The notes under the pieces are model-generated. The model did not search any database. It was not told where the DNA came from and saw nothing but the letters and a program-made list of their open reading frames with translations. From Escherichia ruysiae (GTDB lineage Bacteria > Pseudomonadota > Gammaproteobacteria > Enterobacterales > Enterobacteriaceae), in NCBI RefSeq assembly GCF_902498915.1, contig NZ_CABVLQ010000001.1: a DNA stretch of 64,000 nucleotides, one strand, 5' to 3'. The position numbers and the translations under genes were made by a program. Below are positions 45,452 through 53,768 of this stretch, piece after piece. The stretch's first letter is position 1, and each line of letters starts with the position of its first letter.

Positions 45452-46264
45452 TTATCCTTCTCGTGCAAATTGTGCCGCTTCAGCAATCAGCTGCGCATCG
45501 GGTCGCACGCCGGTATACATCGCGAATTGCTCGACGGCCTGTAAGGCTATCACCTCCGCGCCGCTGATCGTCTGCTTATCAAGCCGTTGCGCCAGGCGAA
45601 TGAGCGGCGTTTCCGGCGGCAAGGCTACGACATCAAAAACGACGCTTGCCGTTGAGACCATCGCTTCGCTGAAGGCCAGCTCATGACTCTCTTTACTGCC
45701 CGTCATGCCAAGGGGCGTCACGTTGACCAGAATGTCGAAGGCGATACCTTCCGGCAGCGGTTGCCACTGAAACCCATACTGCTTCGCCAGCGTCGAGCCG
45801 CTCTCGCGGTTGCGGGCGGCGATGGCGACATCCGTAAAACCCGCGTCGCGAAAGGCGGCAATCACCGCTTTGCCCATTCCGCCGCTGCCGCGAATCATCA
45901 CGCGTGCGGTGGTATTAAACTGGTGGTGGGCTATCAGATTTTTCACCGCGATATAGTCGGTGTTAAATCCGGTCAGCTTGCCCTCGTCATTTACAATAGT
46001 ATTCACTGAATCAATGACTTTTGCCGACGGATCGATAGCATCGAGAAAGGGCATACAGCTTTCTTTAAACGGCATCGACACGGCGCAGCCGCGAATCCCC
46101 AACGCGCGGACGCCGTTCACCGCCGCTGCAATATCCTGGGTAGTGAACGCTTTATAGATGAAATTCAGCCCCAGCTTTTCATAAAGATAATTGTGAAAAC
46201 GCGTGCCGAAGTTGCCGGGGCGACCGGCAAGCGACATGCAGAGTTGAGTATCGCGATTAATCAT
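45452..46264 (-). CDS. Shikimate-dehydrogenase-like protein
   Basis: A 270-residue protein of the shikimate/quinate dehydrogenase superfamily, closest by memory to the SDH-L subgroup typified by Haemophilus HI0607. It has the N-terminal substrate-domain motif AVSMPFKESC with the catalytic lysine, the NTIVNDEGKLTGFNTDY segment with the catalytic aspartate, and a Rossmann site MIRGSGGMGKAVI. It is not the housekeeping aroE. It is the last gene of the sorbose operon: its ATG overlaps the sorE stop by eight bases, so co-translation is likely. The role in sorbose use is unknown. The longer frame upstream (from 46309) runs into sorE. Confidence 0.85.
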   Translation of the reverse strand: MINRDTQLCMSLAGRPGNFGTRFHNYLYEKLGLNFIYKAFTTQDIAAAVNGVRALGIRGCAVSMPFKESCMPFLDAIDPSAKVIDSVNTIVNDEGKLTGFNTDYIAVKNLIAHHQFNTTARVMIRGSGGMGKAVIAAFRDAGFTDVAIAARNRESGSTLAKQYGFQWQPLPEGIAFDILVNVTPLGMTGSKESHELAFSEAMVSTASVVFDVVALPPETPLIRLAQRLDKQTISGAEVIALQAVEQFAMYTGVRPDAQLIAEAAQFAREG

Positions 46265-47486
46265 GAGTAATCGCCTCTGCATGAGCGAGCAGGTATTGCT
46301 CCGCTTCACCGGACCAGATTCCCTGATGACGCGCTAGAATCGCCGCCAGGCCTTCATCCTGAATCTGCGTGAGTGACGTCAGCAGCAGATATTTCCCGGT
46401 ATACACCAGCTTTTTCCCGCCGCCGACGGCGGGCAATTCCAGCGTGGTTTCGCCCGCAGCATTCAGCCCAAGAATATGTGTAACCACTTTTGCGGCCTGC
46501 ACTTTTTTCTCTTCGATCAGTTTGACCGCCGCGCGCATGTCATCGGTATTGCCGCCTGACGTGCCCACGTAATGGGTAAATGCATAATGCACATCGTAGA
46601 AATTAATCGGCGCGCTGAAGTGTTTATCCTGCGGCCCGGCGAAGAAGTTCAGGCAACCATCTGTCGCTAGCAAGGAAGAGGCGAGAGTCACCAGTCCTTC
46701 ATTAGGCACAAAGACGAAAATATCATCGAAGCCGTGACCGCCACTCAGCGCCATTAACGTATCAAATGCTGCATCGGTGGCATTGAGATAATGAATCAGC
46801 GTTTGCGGCTCTGACGGATAGTGTTTCCGCGCATAGCTCAGCTTGTCGTTATTGGTATCAGTGACAATTAACAGCGACGGGTTAACCGGCCCATGCAGCG
46901 CATAATCAATCGCCAGCAGCCCCATCGGGCCAGTGCCGCCAAGGATCAGCGTCCGTCCCTGCGGGCGAATCCCCATCTTGTGGTTATAGGTGCCTTCCTG
47001 CAGATGATAGTTAGCGTTGAACGCGCCAATCACGCAGGAGAGCGGTTCAACCAGCGAGCCTTCAAAGTAGGTCTCGCCTTCGTATGCCAACAGACAATCC
47101 TGCTCCATGACCTCGTTGGGAATAACCACATGCGTTGCTTCGCCGCCCACCCACGGGAAGGAGTAACCGGGGCAGTCCGGGCGATCCGGCAGTTGCAGGT
47201 TGGCCTGAATCACATAGCGCTGGCCTGGCTGGAATTTGTGCTGCCACTTTTTACCGACGGCCAGAATATCGCCGCAAAACTCGTGGCCGATGATGATCGG
47301 GTTGGTCGCCACATCGCCGGGCACTTTTTTATGGTTTTCACCCAGGTTGGCCTCTTTCCAGGAAGAAAGACACAGGCTGTCGGTGACTACTGTCGCCAGA
47401 ATTTCATCCTCCTGCATTTCAGGAAGGTCAAAGGTTTCCAGACGCAGGTCACGTTTACCGTAAAGACGCAGAGCTGTTGTTTTCAT
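46257..47486 (-). CDS. sorE: L-sorbose 1-phosphate reductase
   Basis: Reduces L-sorbose 1-phosphate, made by the PTS, to D-glucitol 6-phosphate. The 409-residue protein belongs to the medium-chain dehydrogenase superfamily: GHEFCGDILAVG (about residue 68-79) is the zinc-site region, followed by a Rossmann motif LGGTGPMGLLAIDYA. The start is ATG at 47486 (MKTTALRLYG) behind GAGGTGG; the longer form has four extra residues. Operon neighbours sorM upstream and the dehydrogenase-like gene downstream support the assignment. Confidence 0.93.
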   Translation of the reverse strand: MKTTALRLYGKRDLRLETFDLPEMQEDEILATVVTDSLCLSSWKEANLGENHKKVPGDVATNPIIIGHEFCGDILAVGKKWQHKFQPGQRYVIQANLQLPDRPDCPGYSFPWVGGEATHVVIPNEVMEQDCLLAYEGETYFEGSLVEPLSCVIGAFNANYHLQEGTYNHKMGIRPQGRTLILGGTGPMGLLAIDYALHGPVNPSLLIVTDTNNDKLSYARKHYPSEPQTLIHYLNATDAAFDTLMALSGGHGFDDIFVFVPNEGLVTLASSLLATDGCLNFFAGPQDKHFSAPINFYDVHYAFTHYVGTSGGNTDDMRAAVKLIEEKKVQAAKVVTHILGLNAAGETTLELPAVGGGKKLVYTGKYLLLTSLTQIQDEGLAAILARHQGIWSGEAEQYLLAHAEAITHD

Positions 47487-47537
47487 AAACCACCTCATGT
47501 TGAGCGATGGCCTCGGCAGTCGCGCCGGGGCGAAGAA

Positions 47538-48362
47538 TCAGGACAGGAAGCCCAGCGCATTGCCGATAATCCCTAAGCCAAACAGGGCGAAGATCAGCCA
47601 TACGGGGTTAATTTTTTTGTTGAGCAGACGCACCATCAGCAGTGTCAGGCCGAGCGCCAGCAGGCCAGGGCAGAGCTGGTCAAGAATGTTCTGCACGGTC
47701 ATGGTGACGGTGGAACCGTCTGCGGCAGGTGTTTGCGAGACGACCAGCGGCACGTTGATTGATGTCCATTTGGTGACCAGCACTCCCATGACAAACAGGC
47801 CAAGAATCGACGCGCCCTCGGTCAGTTTTTGCAGCACATTCCCGCCCATATCGCTGACAATATTCACGCCTTTGCGAAAGCCGAGTTGTAGCCCATACCA
47901 CTTCATCGCCAGACGCACCGCGTTGAAAATAAAGAAGAACAGCAGCGGGCCGAGAATGTTGCCGGACAACGCCAGCGATGCGCCGAGCGCGGCGGTAATC
48001 GGGCGCAGTGTTCCCCAGACCAGCGGGTCGCCAACGCCCGCCAGCGGCCCCATCAGGCCGACTTTGATGCCGTTTATTGCACCGTCATCAATTTCTGCAC
48101 CGTTGGCTCGTGCTTCTTCCATTGCCGCCGTCACACCAATCACCGGGCCACAGGCTGCAGGCGTGGTATTGAAGAACACCAGGTGTCGCCTGAGCGCCGC
48201 AACCTGATCCTCTTTTAATGGGTAAAGTCGCTTGATGGCGGGGATCATGTCGTAGCAAAAACCCAGCCCGTGAATACGTTCAAAGTTAAAGGACGCCTGT
48301 TGCAGGTTGGAGCGCAGAAACATGCTCACCAGATCGCTGCGTGTAATTTTTCTCTGTTCCAT
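47538..48362 (-). CDS. sorM: Sorbose PTS component IID
   Basis: Membrane subunit of the mannose-family sorbose PTS. The 274-residue protein begins with EQRKITRSDLVSMFLRS, then QASFNFERIHGLGFCYDMIP, a signature of IID proteins. A short set of C-terminal membrane segments follows, ending PVWLIFALFGLGIIGNALGFL. The start is ATG at 48362 with GGAG upstream, ten bases after sorA. An alternative start at 48392 would overlap sorA. Confidence 0.94.
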   Translation of the reverse strand: MEQRKITRSDLVSMFLRSNLQQASFNFERIHGLGFCYDMIPAIKRLYPLKEDQVAALRRHLVFFNTTPAACGPVIGVTAAMEEARANGAEIDDGAINGIKVGLMGPLAGVGDPLVWGTLRPITAALGASLALSGNILGPLLFFFIFNAVRLAMKWYGLQLGFRKGVNIVSDMGGNVLQKLTEGASILGLFVMGVLVTKWTSINVPLVVSQTPAADGSTVTMTVQNILDQLCPGLLALGLTLLMVRLLNKKINPVWLIFALFGLGIIGNALGFLS

Positions 48363-48372
48363 GATGGCTCCG

Positions 48373-49170
48373 TTAATCGTCAAGTTGGTCAAGGGCGGTG
48401 GAGGCGGTGGCCTGGAGTTGAGGTTCAGCTTTACGCCACTGTGGATTTAGCTGGATGTAGACCAGGGCCATGATCACGCCGACGCCACCGAACGCCAGCA
48501 GACTGAGATCGAGGTAGCCACCTGCGAGGAAACCGAGGAAAAAGAAAGGCATCAAATATTTCACGCCCATCATACGTAGCACCATGGCGTAACCGACCAC
48601 CACGATAAAACCGCCAGCAATCTGTAGTCCTCGGGTCACAAATTCGGGAATGGCGTTTAACATATTGCTGACCATATCGGCGCTGACGAACAGCGAGACA
48701 ATCAGTGCCGGAATAGCAACGCGCAGCGCCTGCACGCCAAGCGCGGAGACATGCAGAATATCGAGAGTGCGAAACCGCGCCTCTTCCGCTGCTTTATCCG
48801 CCGCGTGCTGGAACACTACGGTGATGGTACGGGCAAACACCGTCAGCACCTGGCCTGCCGCAGCCACAGGCAACGCGATGGCGATTCCGGTGGCGATGCT
48901 TTGCTGACCAACGATAACCAGAATGGCGGAGATTATGCTGGCGAGTGCAGAGTCCGGAGATTGCGCCGCGCCGACGTTCATCCAGCCGAGAGCTATCAAT
49001 TCCAGCGTGCCACCGAGCATAATTCCGGTTTTTAAATCACCGAGAATTAAACCAATCACCGTACAGGCAATTAACGGGCGGTGAGTCTGAAATTCATCCA
49101 GCACGCTGCCCATTCCGGCAATACAGGAAAAAAGAAATATTGCAATGATTTGTAGGGTACTTATTTCCAT
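48373..49170 (-). CDS. sorA: Sorbose PTS component IIC
   Basis: Channel-forming membrane subunit of 265 residues with several hydrophobic segments and the IIC-Man signature LIACTVIGLILGDLKTGIML…GGTLELIALGWMNVGAAQSPD (about residue 33-75). With SorM it forms the translocator; SorF and SorB deliver the phosphate. It lies 65 bases after sorB; the gap shows no gene. Confidence 0.95.
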   Translation of the reverse strand: MEISTLQIIAIFLFSCIAGMGSVLDEFQTHRPLIACTVIGLILGDLKTGIMLGGTLELIALGWMNVGAAQSPDSALASIISAILVIVGQQSIATGIAIALPVAAAGQVLTVFARTITVVFQHAADKAAEEARFRTLDILHVSALGVQALRVAIPALIVSLFVSADMVSNMLNAIPEFVTRGLQIAGGFIVVVGYAMVLRMMGVKYLMPFFFLGFLAGGYLDLSLLAFGGVGVIMALVYIQLNPQWRKAEPQLQATASTALDQLDD

Positions 49171-49235
49171 TATTTGTCACCTTTTAAGTGTCGTCATCCC
49201 TGCCTGTTAAAGCATATGTACACAGGCGCTATTAT

Positions 49236-49730
49236 TTAATTTGCGACTAACTGTTCTTTTATTTTGTCGAGAATATTAACGGATGGGTCGGAGGCCACGA
49301 CGCGTAAATCCAGTTTCACGCCCTGTTTATCCAGCGCATAAAATGCCTGTATATCGTCTTCATCCAGTGAAACCGCTTTGGTTAATTGTTTTTTACCCGG
49401 CCGCCAGGCCATTCCGCCAATATTCAGGGTATCGATTTTCACCCCCAGCCTAACCATCGCTAAAGCATCCTGTGGTCGGGTAAAGAGATAAAAAACAGTT
49501 TCATCTTTATATTGTGGGTTGTGATACACAGCGACGGCTTTTTCAATATTCACCACGTTAACCTTCATTCCCGGTGGTGCGGCCTGACGTAATAATGTCC
49601 GGCGGACTTCATCGTTATATACGTCGTCATTACAGATAATAATCCGTTGCGCGTTGGCCACTTTTGACCAGACGGTGGTGACCTGACCGTGGATCAGACG
49701 GTCATCTATGCGAGCCAGCGTAATGTTCAT
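49236..49730 (-). CDS. sorB: Sorbose PTS component IIB
   Basis: Phosphotransfer protein of 164 residues. The active-site histidine is in the family motif RIDDRLIHGQVTTVW (about residue 8-22); the conserved LNIGGMAWRPGKKQLTKAVSL follows in the middle. It takes phosphate from SorF and passes it to sorbose. Start ATG at 49730 shares one base with the sorF stop (TGATG). Confidence 0.96.
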   Translation of the reverse strand: MNITLARIDDRLIHGQVTTVWSKVANAQRIIICNDDVYNDEVRRTLLRQAAPPGMKVNVVNIEKAVAVYHNPQYKDETVFYLFTRPQDALAMVRLGVKIDTLNIGGMAWRPGKKQLTKAVSLDEDDIQAFYALDKQGVKLDLRVVASDPSVNILDKIKEQLVAN

Positions 49731-50137
49731 CAAAAATCCTCCTCGGTCGTTTCAAGTTGTTTCCAGACGACGCAGGTTTGTTGGGCAATTGTCAGCAAGT
49801 GATCGCAAAGTTCATCGGCGTTCATACTGCTCTGGTTATCCACCAGTTCCAGAGCCAGCGGGAGAGACAGGCCGCTAATCACGCGGAGTCTGGGGTTGCG
49901 CATAGCGAGCATCACTGCCGCATTCCACGGGCTGCCGCACTGTAAATCCACGGCAATCAGCCACTCATCTTGATTGTGAATGCTTACTAACTTTTCCAGC
50001 TTTGCTACGATGTCTCCGGCGTTCTCGCCGGGCACAAATTCAACGGCTTCAACATTGGCGTTGCCGTAAACCATCTGAACCGATTCCAGCATGGCGCAAG
50101 CTAATTTGCCGTGGGCACAAAAAATGGCGTTGACCAT
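49730..50137 (-). CDS. sorF: Sorbose PTS component IIA
   Basis: Mannose-family IIA domain of 135 residues. The phospho-acceptor histidine is in AIFCAHGKLACAMLES (residue 9), and VDLQCGSPWNAAVML lies near 63-77. It is phosphorylated by HPr and donates to SorB. IIA and IIB are separate proteins here, unlike the fused ManX of the mannose system. It starts nine bases after sorD. Confidence 0.95.
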   Translation of the reverse strand: MVNAIFCAHGKLACAMLESVQMVYGNANVEAVEFVPGENAGDIVAKLEKLVSIHNQDEWLIAVDLQCGSPWNAAVMLAMRNPRLRVISGLSLPLALELVDNQSSMNADELCDHLLTIAQQTCVVWKQLETTEEDF

Positions 50138-50146
50138 AAAGCCTCC

Positions 50147-50953
50147 TTATCCGCGTGTTTTTCCGCCCGCAATGTTAGTGGTTACTCCGGTGATGTAGCT
50201 GGCGCGTTCAGACAGCAGATAACAAACAAAATCAGCGACTTCTGCTAATCTTCCGGCGCGCCCAATAGGAATGGCGTTTTTGGTATAGCCTTCACGCAGC
50301 TGCTCGACGGTGATATTGCGCGTCCACGCCAGCGCCTCTTCATATTCCGGCGTGCGTAGCCCGGTTTTTTCCAGAATCCCCGGCGCGATACCGACTACAC
50401 GGATACCGTGTTTACCCAATTCTTTCGACCAGGATCGCGTGAAGCTATTAAGCGCGGCTTTGGTAGCGGCGTAACAGCTTTGGCCTTCTGAGCCTTCCAG
50501 TCCACTTTCTGAGGAAACATTCACAATCACGCCATCATGTTGTTTGACCATCTGTCGCGCCACCGCCTGCGACATCAGAAAAACGCCTTTCTGGTTGATA
50601 TTGACCATTTTTTCGAATGCAGCTTCGTTGAGTTCATACTGCCCGGCAGGCGCTTTCTCATCGACCAGTAGACGCGGGAAATTGACCCCGGCGTTATTGA
50701 CCAGACCGTCGATGCGGCCAAAGCGTTGGATAATTTCCGCCACCGTATGATTCACTTCTTTGGCGCTGGAAATATCGGTCGGCCAGAATTGATAACCTTT
50801 ATGGCCTTCATATTGACCGTCACCACCGTGAATATCGGCCATCTGCACATTCGCGCCTTGTGCTAATAATTCTTCCACAATTGCCAGACCAATGCCGGAT
50901 GCGCCGCCGGTGACAATAATGGTTTTATCCTGCAAATTTAACCACGTTTGCAT
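50147..50953 (-). CDS. sorD: Sorbitol-6-phosphate 2-dehydrogenase
   Basis: Oxidises D-glucitol 6-phosphate to fructose 6-phosphate with NAD, linking sorbose to glycolysis. The 268-residue short-chain dehydrogenase has the cofactor motif VTGGASGIGLAI (about residue 15-26), NNAGVN (about 87-92) and the catalytic SxxYxxxK (…SCYAATKAAL, about 160-170). It lies 70 bases after sorC and is the first structural gene of the operon. Confidence 0.95.
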   Translation of the reverse strand: MQTWLNLQDKTIIVTGGASGIGLAIVEELLAQGANVQMADIHGGDGQYEGHKGYQFWPTDISSAKEVNHTVAEIIQRFGRIDGLVNNAGVNFPRLLVDEKAPAGQYELNEAAFEKMVNINQKGVFLMSQAVARQMVKQHDGVIVNVSSESGLEGSEGQSCYAATKAALNSFTRSWSKELGKHGIRVVGIAPGILEKTGLRTPEYEEALAWTRNITVEQLREGYTKNAIPIGRAGRLAEVADFVCYLLSERASYITGVTTNIAGGKTRG

Positions 50954-51023
50954 AACAGACTCCTGATTTTAGGTAACAGAGGCCCGCCGTAATTTTTCAT
51001 TACGGTAAAAGTCGGGCAGATTT

Positions 51024-51971
51024 TTATTTCAGTAACAGTTCAGCTGTGTCGCTATTCGTAACCAAACAATTAATATATTTTCCGCGCAGTGCACCAATAA
51101 TTCCGCTGTATTTTTCTTCACTCATGGCAATGCCAATGGAATATCGTGCCTGCTTTAATTTATTCATTTCGATAGAGAGTGTTTTTTCGCTCATATTCGT
51201 TTCAACCATTGCGCCGTGAATATCAAAAAAGCGCGAGCAAATATCGCCAGCAACCTGGCGGGCATTCAGGTCGTCACTCTCTTCACCACCATAAAACGCA
51301 TGCCAGTTAGCGCCGTCGCGAATGGCCGGTGAGCCAATTCCCACCAGGGCGACATCCAGATTATCCCAGTAGGCAGAGATGGTTTTAAAGTGCTGAGACT
51401 GCATGATCCCATTACGAATTAATGGGTTATCCAGCAGAGCCGGAAAATCCGCGAGATGCGATTCCCCTTTCAGCTTCGCCGCCGCGCTGTAGGTTAATGT
51501 GTTTACATGATAGCGGCTTTCGAGTTTACCGGACGGTCCGCCAATAATTGGTACGCAGATTAACTGCCGCGATTGCCCCGCCTGCGGTAAGTTTTCAACC
51601 AGTGCGCTCACCGCGCGACCCCAGGAAAAACCGACAATATCGCCAGGCTCCAGCAAGCGATCCAGCAGTTGCGCGCCGTGTAACCCCATCATCGCCAGTT
51701 GAGTCTCTTCATCCTCATCATTTCCCGACACCACCACAACGTCTTTCAGGCCAAACTTTTGCTTCAGTTGCTGCTCCAGCCAGAGATTTTCGTTGTAGTC
51801 ATAGTTGATGGCGATGGTGACAATTCCCTGATCGCGGCCTCGTTTAAGCAAGCGGCTGATGGTGGTGCGGTAAATACCTAGTTCGCGCGCAATTTGCGCC
51901 TGCGTCATATCCTGTTCGTAATAGAGTTGGGCAATCTTCACAATCAAACGGATATCGTCACTGTTTTCCAT
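51024..51971 (-). CDS. sorC: Sorbose operon regulator SorC
   Basis: Founding member of the SorC/DeoR-like sugar-binding regulators; in Klebsiella it both represses and activates the sor operon and its inducer is sorbose. The 315-residue protein has an N-terminal helix-turn-helix (MTQAQIARELGIYRTTISRLL, about residue 21-41) and a C-terminal sugar-phosphate isomerase-like effector domain (GFSWGRAVSALV, IGSPAIRDGANW). The start is ATG at 51971 (MENSDDIRLI) behind AGGAGG; the longer frame would include a candidate operator. Confidence 0.95.
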   Translation of the reverse strand: MENSDDIRLIVKIAQLYYEQDMTQAQIARELGIYRTTISRLLKRGRDQGIVTIAINYDYNENLWLEQQLKQKFGLKDVVVVSGNDEDEETQLAMMGLHGAQLLDRLLEPGDIVGFSWGRAVSALVENLPQAGQSRQLICVPIIGGPSGKLESRYHVNTLTYSAAAKLKGESHLADFPALLDNPLIRNGIMQSQHFKTISAYWDNLDVALVGIGSPAIRDGANWHAFYGGEESDDLNARQVAGDICSRFFDIHGAMVETNMSEKTLSIEMNKLKQARYSIGIAMSEEKYSGIIGALRGKYINCLVTNSDTAELLLK

Positions 51972-51985
51972 CGCCGCCTCCTGAT

Positions 51986-52003
51986 TTTGCACATTTGTGC
52001 AAA
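51986..52003 (-). promoter_or_regulatory. Candidate SorC operator before sorC
   Basis: TTTGCACATTTGTGCAAA is an inverted repeat (TTTGCACA / TGTGCAAA) just upstream of the sorC ribosome binding site. Related sites occur at 52099-52112 (TTGCACATTTGTTT), 52138-52148 (GTGTGCAAATA) and 52181-52194 (AGGCAAATTTGCAT). A cluster of one motif in the region upstream of a regulator gene suggests its own operators. Confidence 0.6.
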
Positions 52004-52019
52004 TACGCTTTTTAACCAC

Positions 52020-52319
52020 TTGATCTGATATAACTCCATCATGGTGGCCTTTAAAAGTGATTTTTCACTCTTTGTTTGGGCTGGAATGGCGCTTTATCTT
52101 GCACATTTGTTTCTCTGCGTAGTAGTCGTCAGCACAGGTGTGCAAATATTCGTAATATATTGATTATCCTGGTTTTCGCCAGGCAAATTTGCATCGGGCT
52201 TCTGGTGACACTTTTGTGATAAAAGGCGCGGCAGATCACATTTAATTTCGACGTTGCTGCATAACCCTGTTTTTCCCCGTTAAGAGGTACGGTATATTCC
52301 GCGTTTTACAGGAGAATTT
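52020..52319. other. Divergent sorC-rluF control region
   Basis: 300 bases without a gene. The sorC-proximal part holds the TTTGCACA-like repeats. The rluF side has a likely -10 TATATT at 52293-52298 and the RBS AGGAG at 52310-52314. No reading frame of note. Confidence 0.6.
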
Positions 52320-53192
52320 ATGCTGCCCGACTCATCAGTCCGTTTAAATAAATACATCAGCGAAAGCGGAATTTGCTCACGCCGCGAAGCGGATCGCTAT
52401 ATCGAGCAAGGCAATGTGTTCCTTAATGGCAAGCGTGCCACCATTGGCGATCAGGTAAAACCCGGCGACGTTGTAAAAGTAAACGGTCAACTGATTGAGC
52501 CACGGGAAGCCGAAGATTTAGTGCTTATCGCCCTGAATAAACCTGTTGGCATTGTCAGCACCACCGAAGATGGCGAGCGAGATAACATTGTCGATTTCGT
52601 TAATCACAGTAAACGCGTCTTCCCGATTGGTCGCCTGGATAAAGACTCTCAGGGACTGATTTTTCTCACCAATCACGGCGATCTGGTGAATAAGATCCTC
52701 CGTGCGGGTAATGACCATGAGAAAGAGTATCTGGTGACGGTGGATAAACCGATTACCGATGAATTTATTCGTGGCATGGGCGCAGGCGTACCGATCCTCG
52801 GGACGGTGACCAAAAAATGCAAAGTCAAAAAAGAAGCGCCATTTGTCTTTCGCATAACCCTGGTGCAGGGGCTGAACCGTCAGATTCGTCGCATGTGTGA
52901 GCACTTTGGCTACGAAGTGAAGAAGTTGGAACGCACACGCATCATGAACGTCAGCTTAAGCGGCATTCCACTGGGCGAGTGGCGCGATTTAACTGACGAT
53001 GAACTCATCGATCTTTTTAAGCTCATCGAAAATTCCTCTTCCGAGGCAAAACCCAAAGCGAAGGCCAAACCGAAAACGGCGGGTATCAAGCGCCCGGTGG
53101 TGAAGATGGAAAAAACGGCGGAAAAAGGGAGTCGCCCGGCATCAAACGGCAAGCGTTTCACCTCGCCGGGGCGGAAGAAAAAAGGGCGTTAA
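52320..53192 (+). CDS. rluF: 23S rRNA pseudouridine(2604) synthase
   Basis: Modifies U2604 of 23S rRNA (and tyrosine tRNA position 35 in E. coli). The 290-residue protein has an N-terminal S4 RNA-binding domain (VRLNKYISESGICSRREADR), the catalytic aspartate in PIGRLDKDSQGLIFLTN (about residue 107), and GLNRQIRRMCEHFGYEV (about 188-204). A basic, low-complexity tail (KPKAKAKPKTAGIKRP…GRKKKGR) follows residue 240. It ends back to back with yjbD. Confidence 0.96.
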   Translation: MLPDSSVRLNKYISESGICSRREADRYIEQGNVFLNGKRATIGDQVKPGDVVKVNGQLIEPREAEDLVLIALNKPVGIVSTTEDGERDNIVDFVNHSKRVFPIGRLDKDSQGLIFLTNHGDLVNKILRAGNDHEKEYLVTVDKPITDEFIRGMGAGVPILGTVTKKCKVKKEAPFVFRITLVQGLNRQIRRMCEHFGYEVKKLERTRIMNVSLSGIPLGEWRDLTDDELIDLFKLIENSSSEAKPKAKAKPKTAGIKRPVVKMEKTAEKGSRPASNGKRFTSPGRKKKGR

Positions 53193-53465
53193 TCAGCGTC
53201 TGCCGCGCGTCGATGTATTTGCCGACCAACTGAATGACGCTTCAGGGTCCGGTTTGTAAGCCTGCTTTTTCTTCAACTGGCGGGCTTTTTTCGCCTCAGC
53301 CTCACGCTCAACCATCAGCTTATCAATGTACTCTTTTTTAATGCTGTTGGTTTCGGCATTGGTCAACACACGACCATGCGCAATACGCGCCCGATCCAGT
53401 AGCGTCTTTAATTCGCGCTGTTCACGCTCGGTCATCTCTTTTTGTGTAATACGGGGGAGTGCCAT
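53193..53465 (-). CDS. yjbD: DUF3811 family protein YjbD
   Basis: Small protein of 90 residues, very rich in charged residues and strongly helical (KEMTEREQRELKTLLDRARI and KLMVEREAEAKKARQLKKKQ), probably a coiled coil. No signal peptide. Function is unknown. Convergent with rluF with no intergenic space. Confidence 0.9.
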   Translation of the reverse strand: MALPRITQKEMTEREQRELKTLLDRARIAHGRVLTNAETNSIKKEYIDKLMVEREAEAKKARQLKKKQAYKPDPEASFSWSANTSTRGRR

Positions 53466-53768
53466 GATGGTGCCCTCTGTTAATCGGATAGTTCAGTGTA
53501 CGGGAATTTATTTGCAAGCAGAACTGATAAGATTCATTTGCCTTCTCTTTATTTTTATCTGCTTAGATAATTGGCGATAAATACAGATAAAAATTTAACG
53601 AAAATAAATGACCGCTAACTTATCAAATTTGATTAATTCTTTTTTATTCAATGCATTAAAGTTGTGATTTTACTTCTGGCCTGTTTCTCGCATTAACGCT
53701 ATCGCATTGATAATATCTCTGTTTTCAGTGGTCTGGTACGGGGTAGTTAATATCAAAGGATGAGTCAC
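53466..53768. other. A/T-rich intergenic region before the nucleotidyltransferase gene
   Basis: About 300 bases, strongly A/T-rich from 53530 to 53670, which is unlike the flanking genes. It contains the yjbD upstream region and presumably the promoter of the gene at 53769. No terminator, repeat or RNA that I recognise. Confidence 0.5.

Noticed and set aside
45452..46264. Identification as the housekeeping aroE
   Set aside because: The motifs and length fit the SDH-L subgroup, and the gene is embedded in the sorbose operon rather than beside the usual aroE neighbours.
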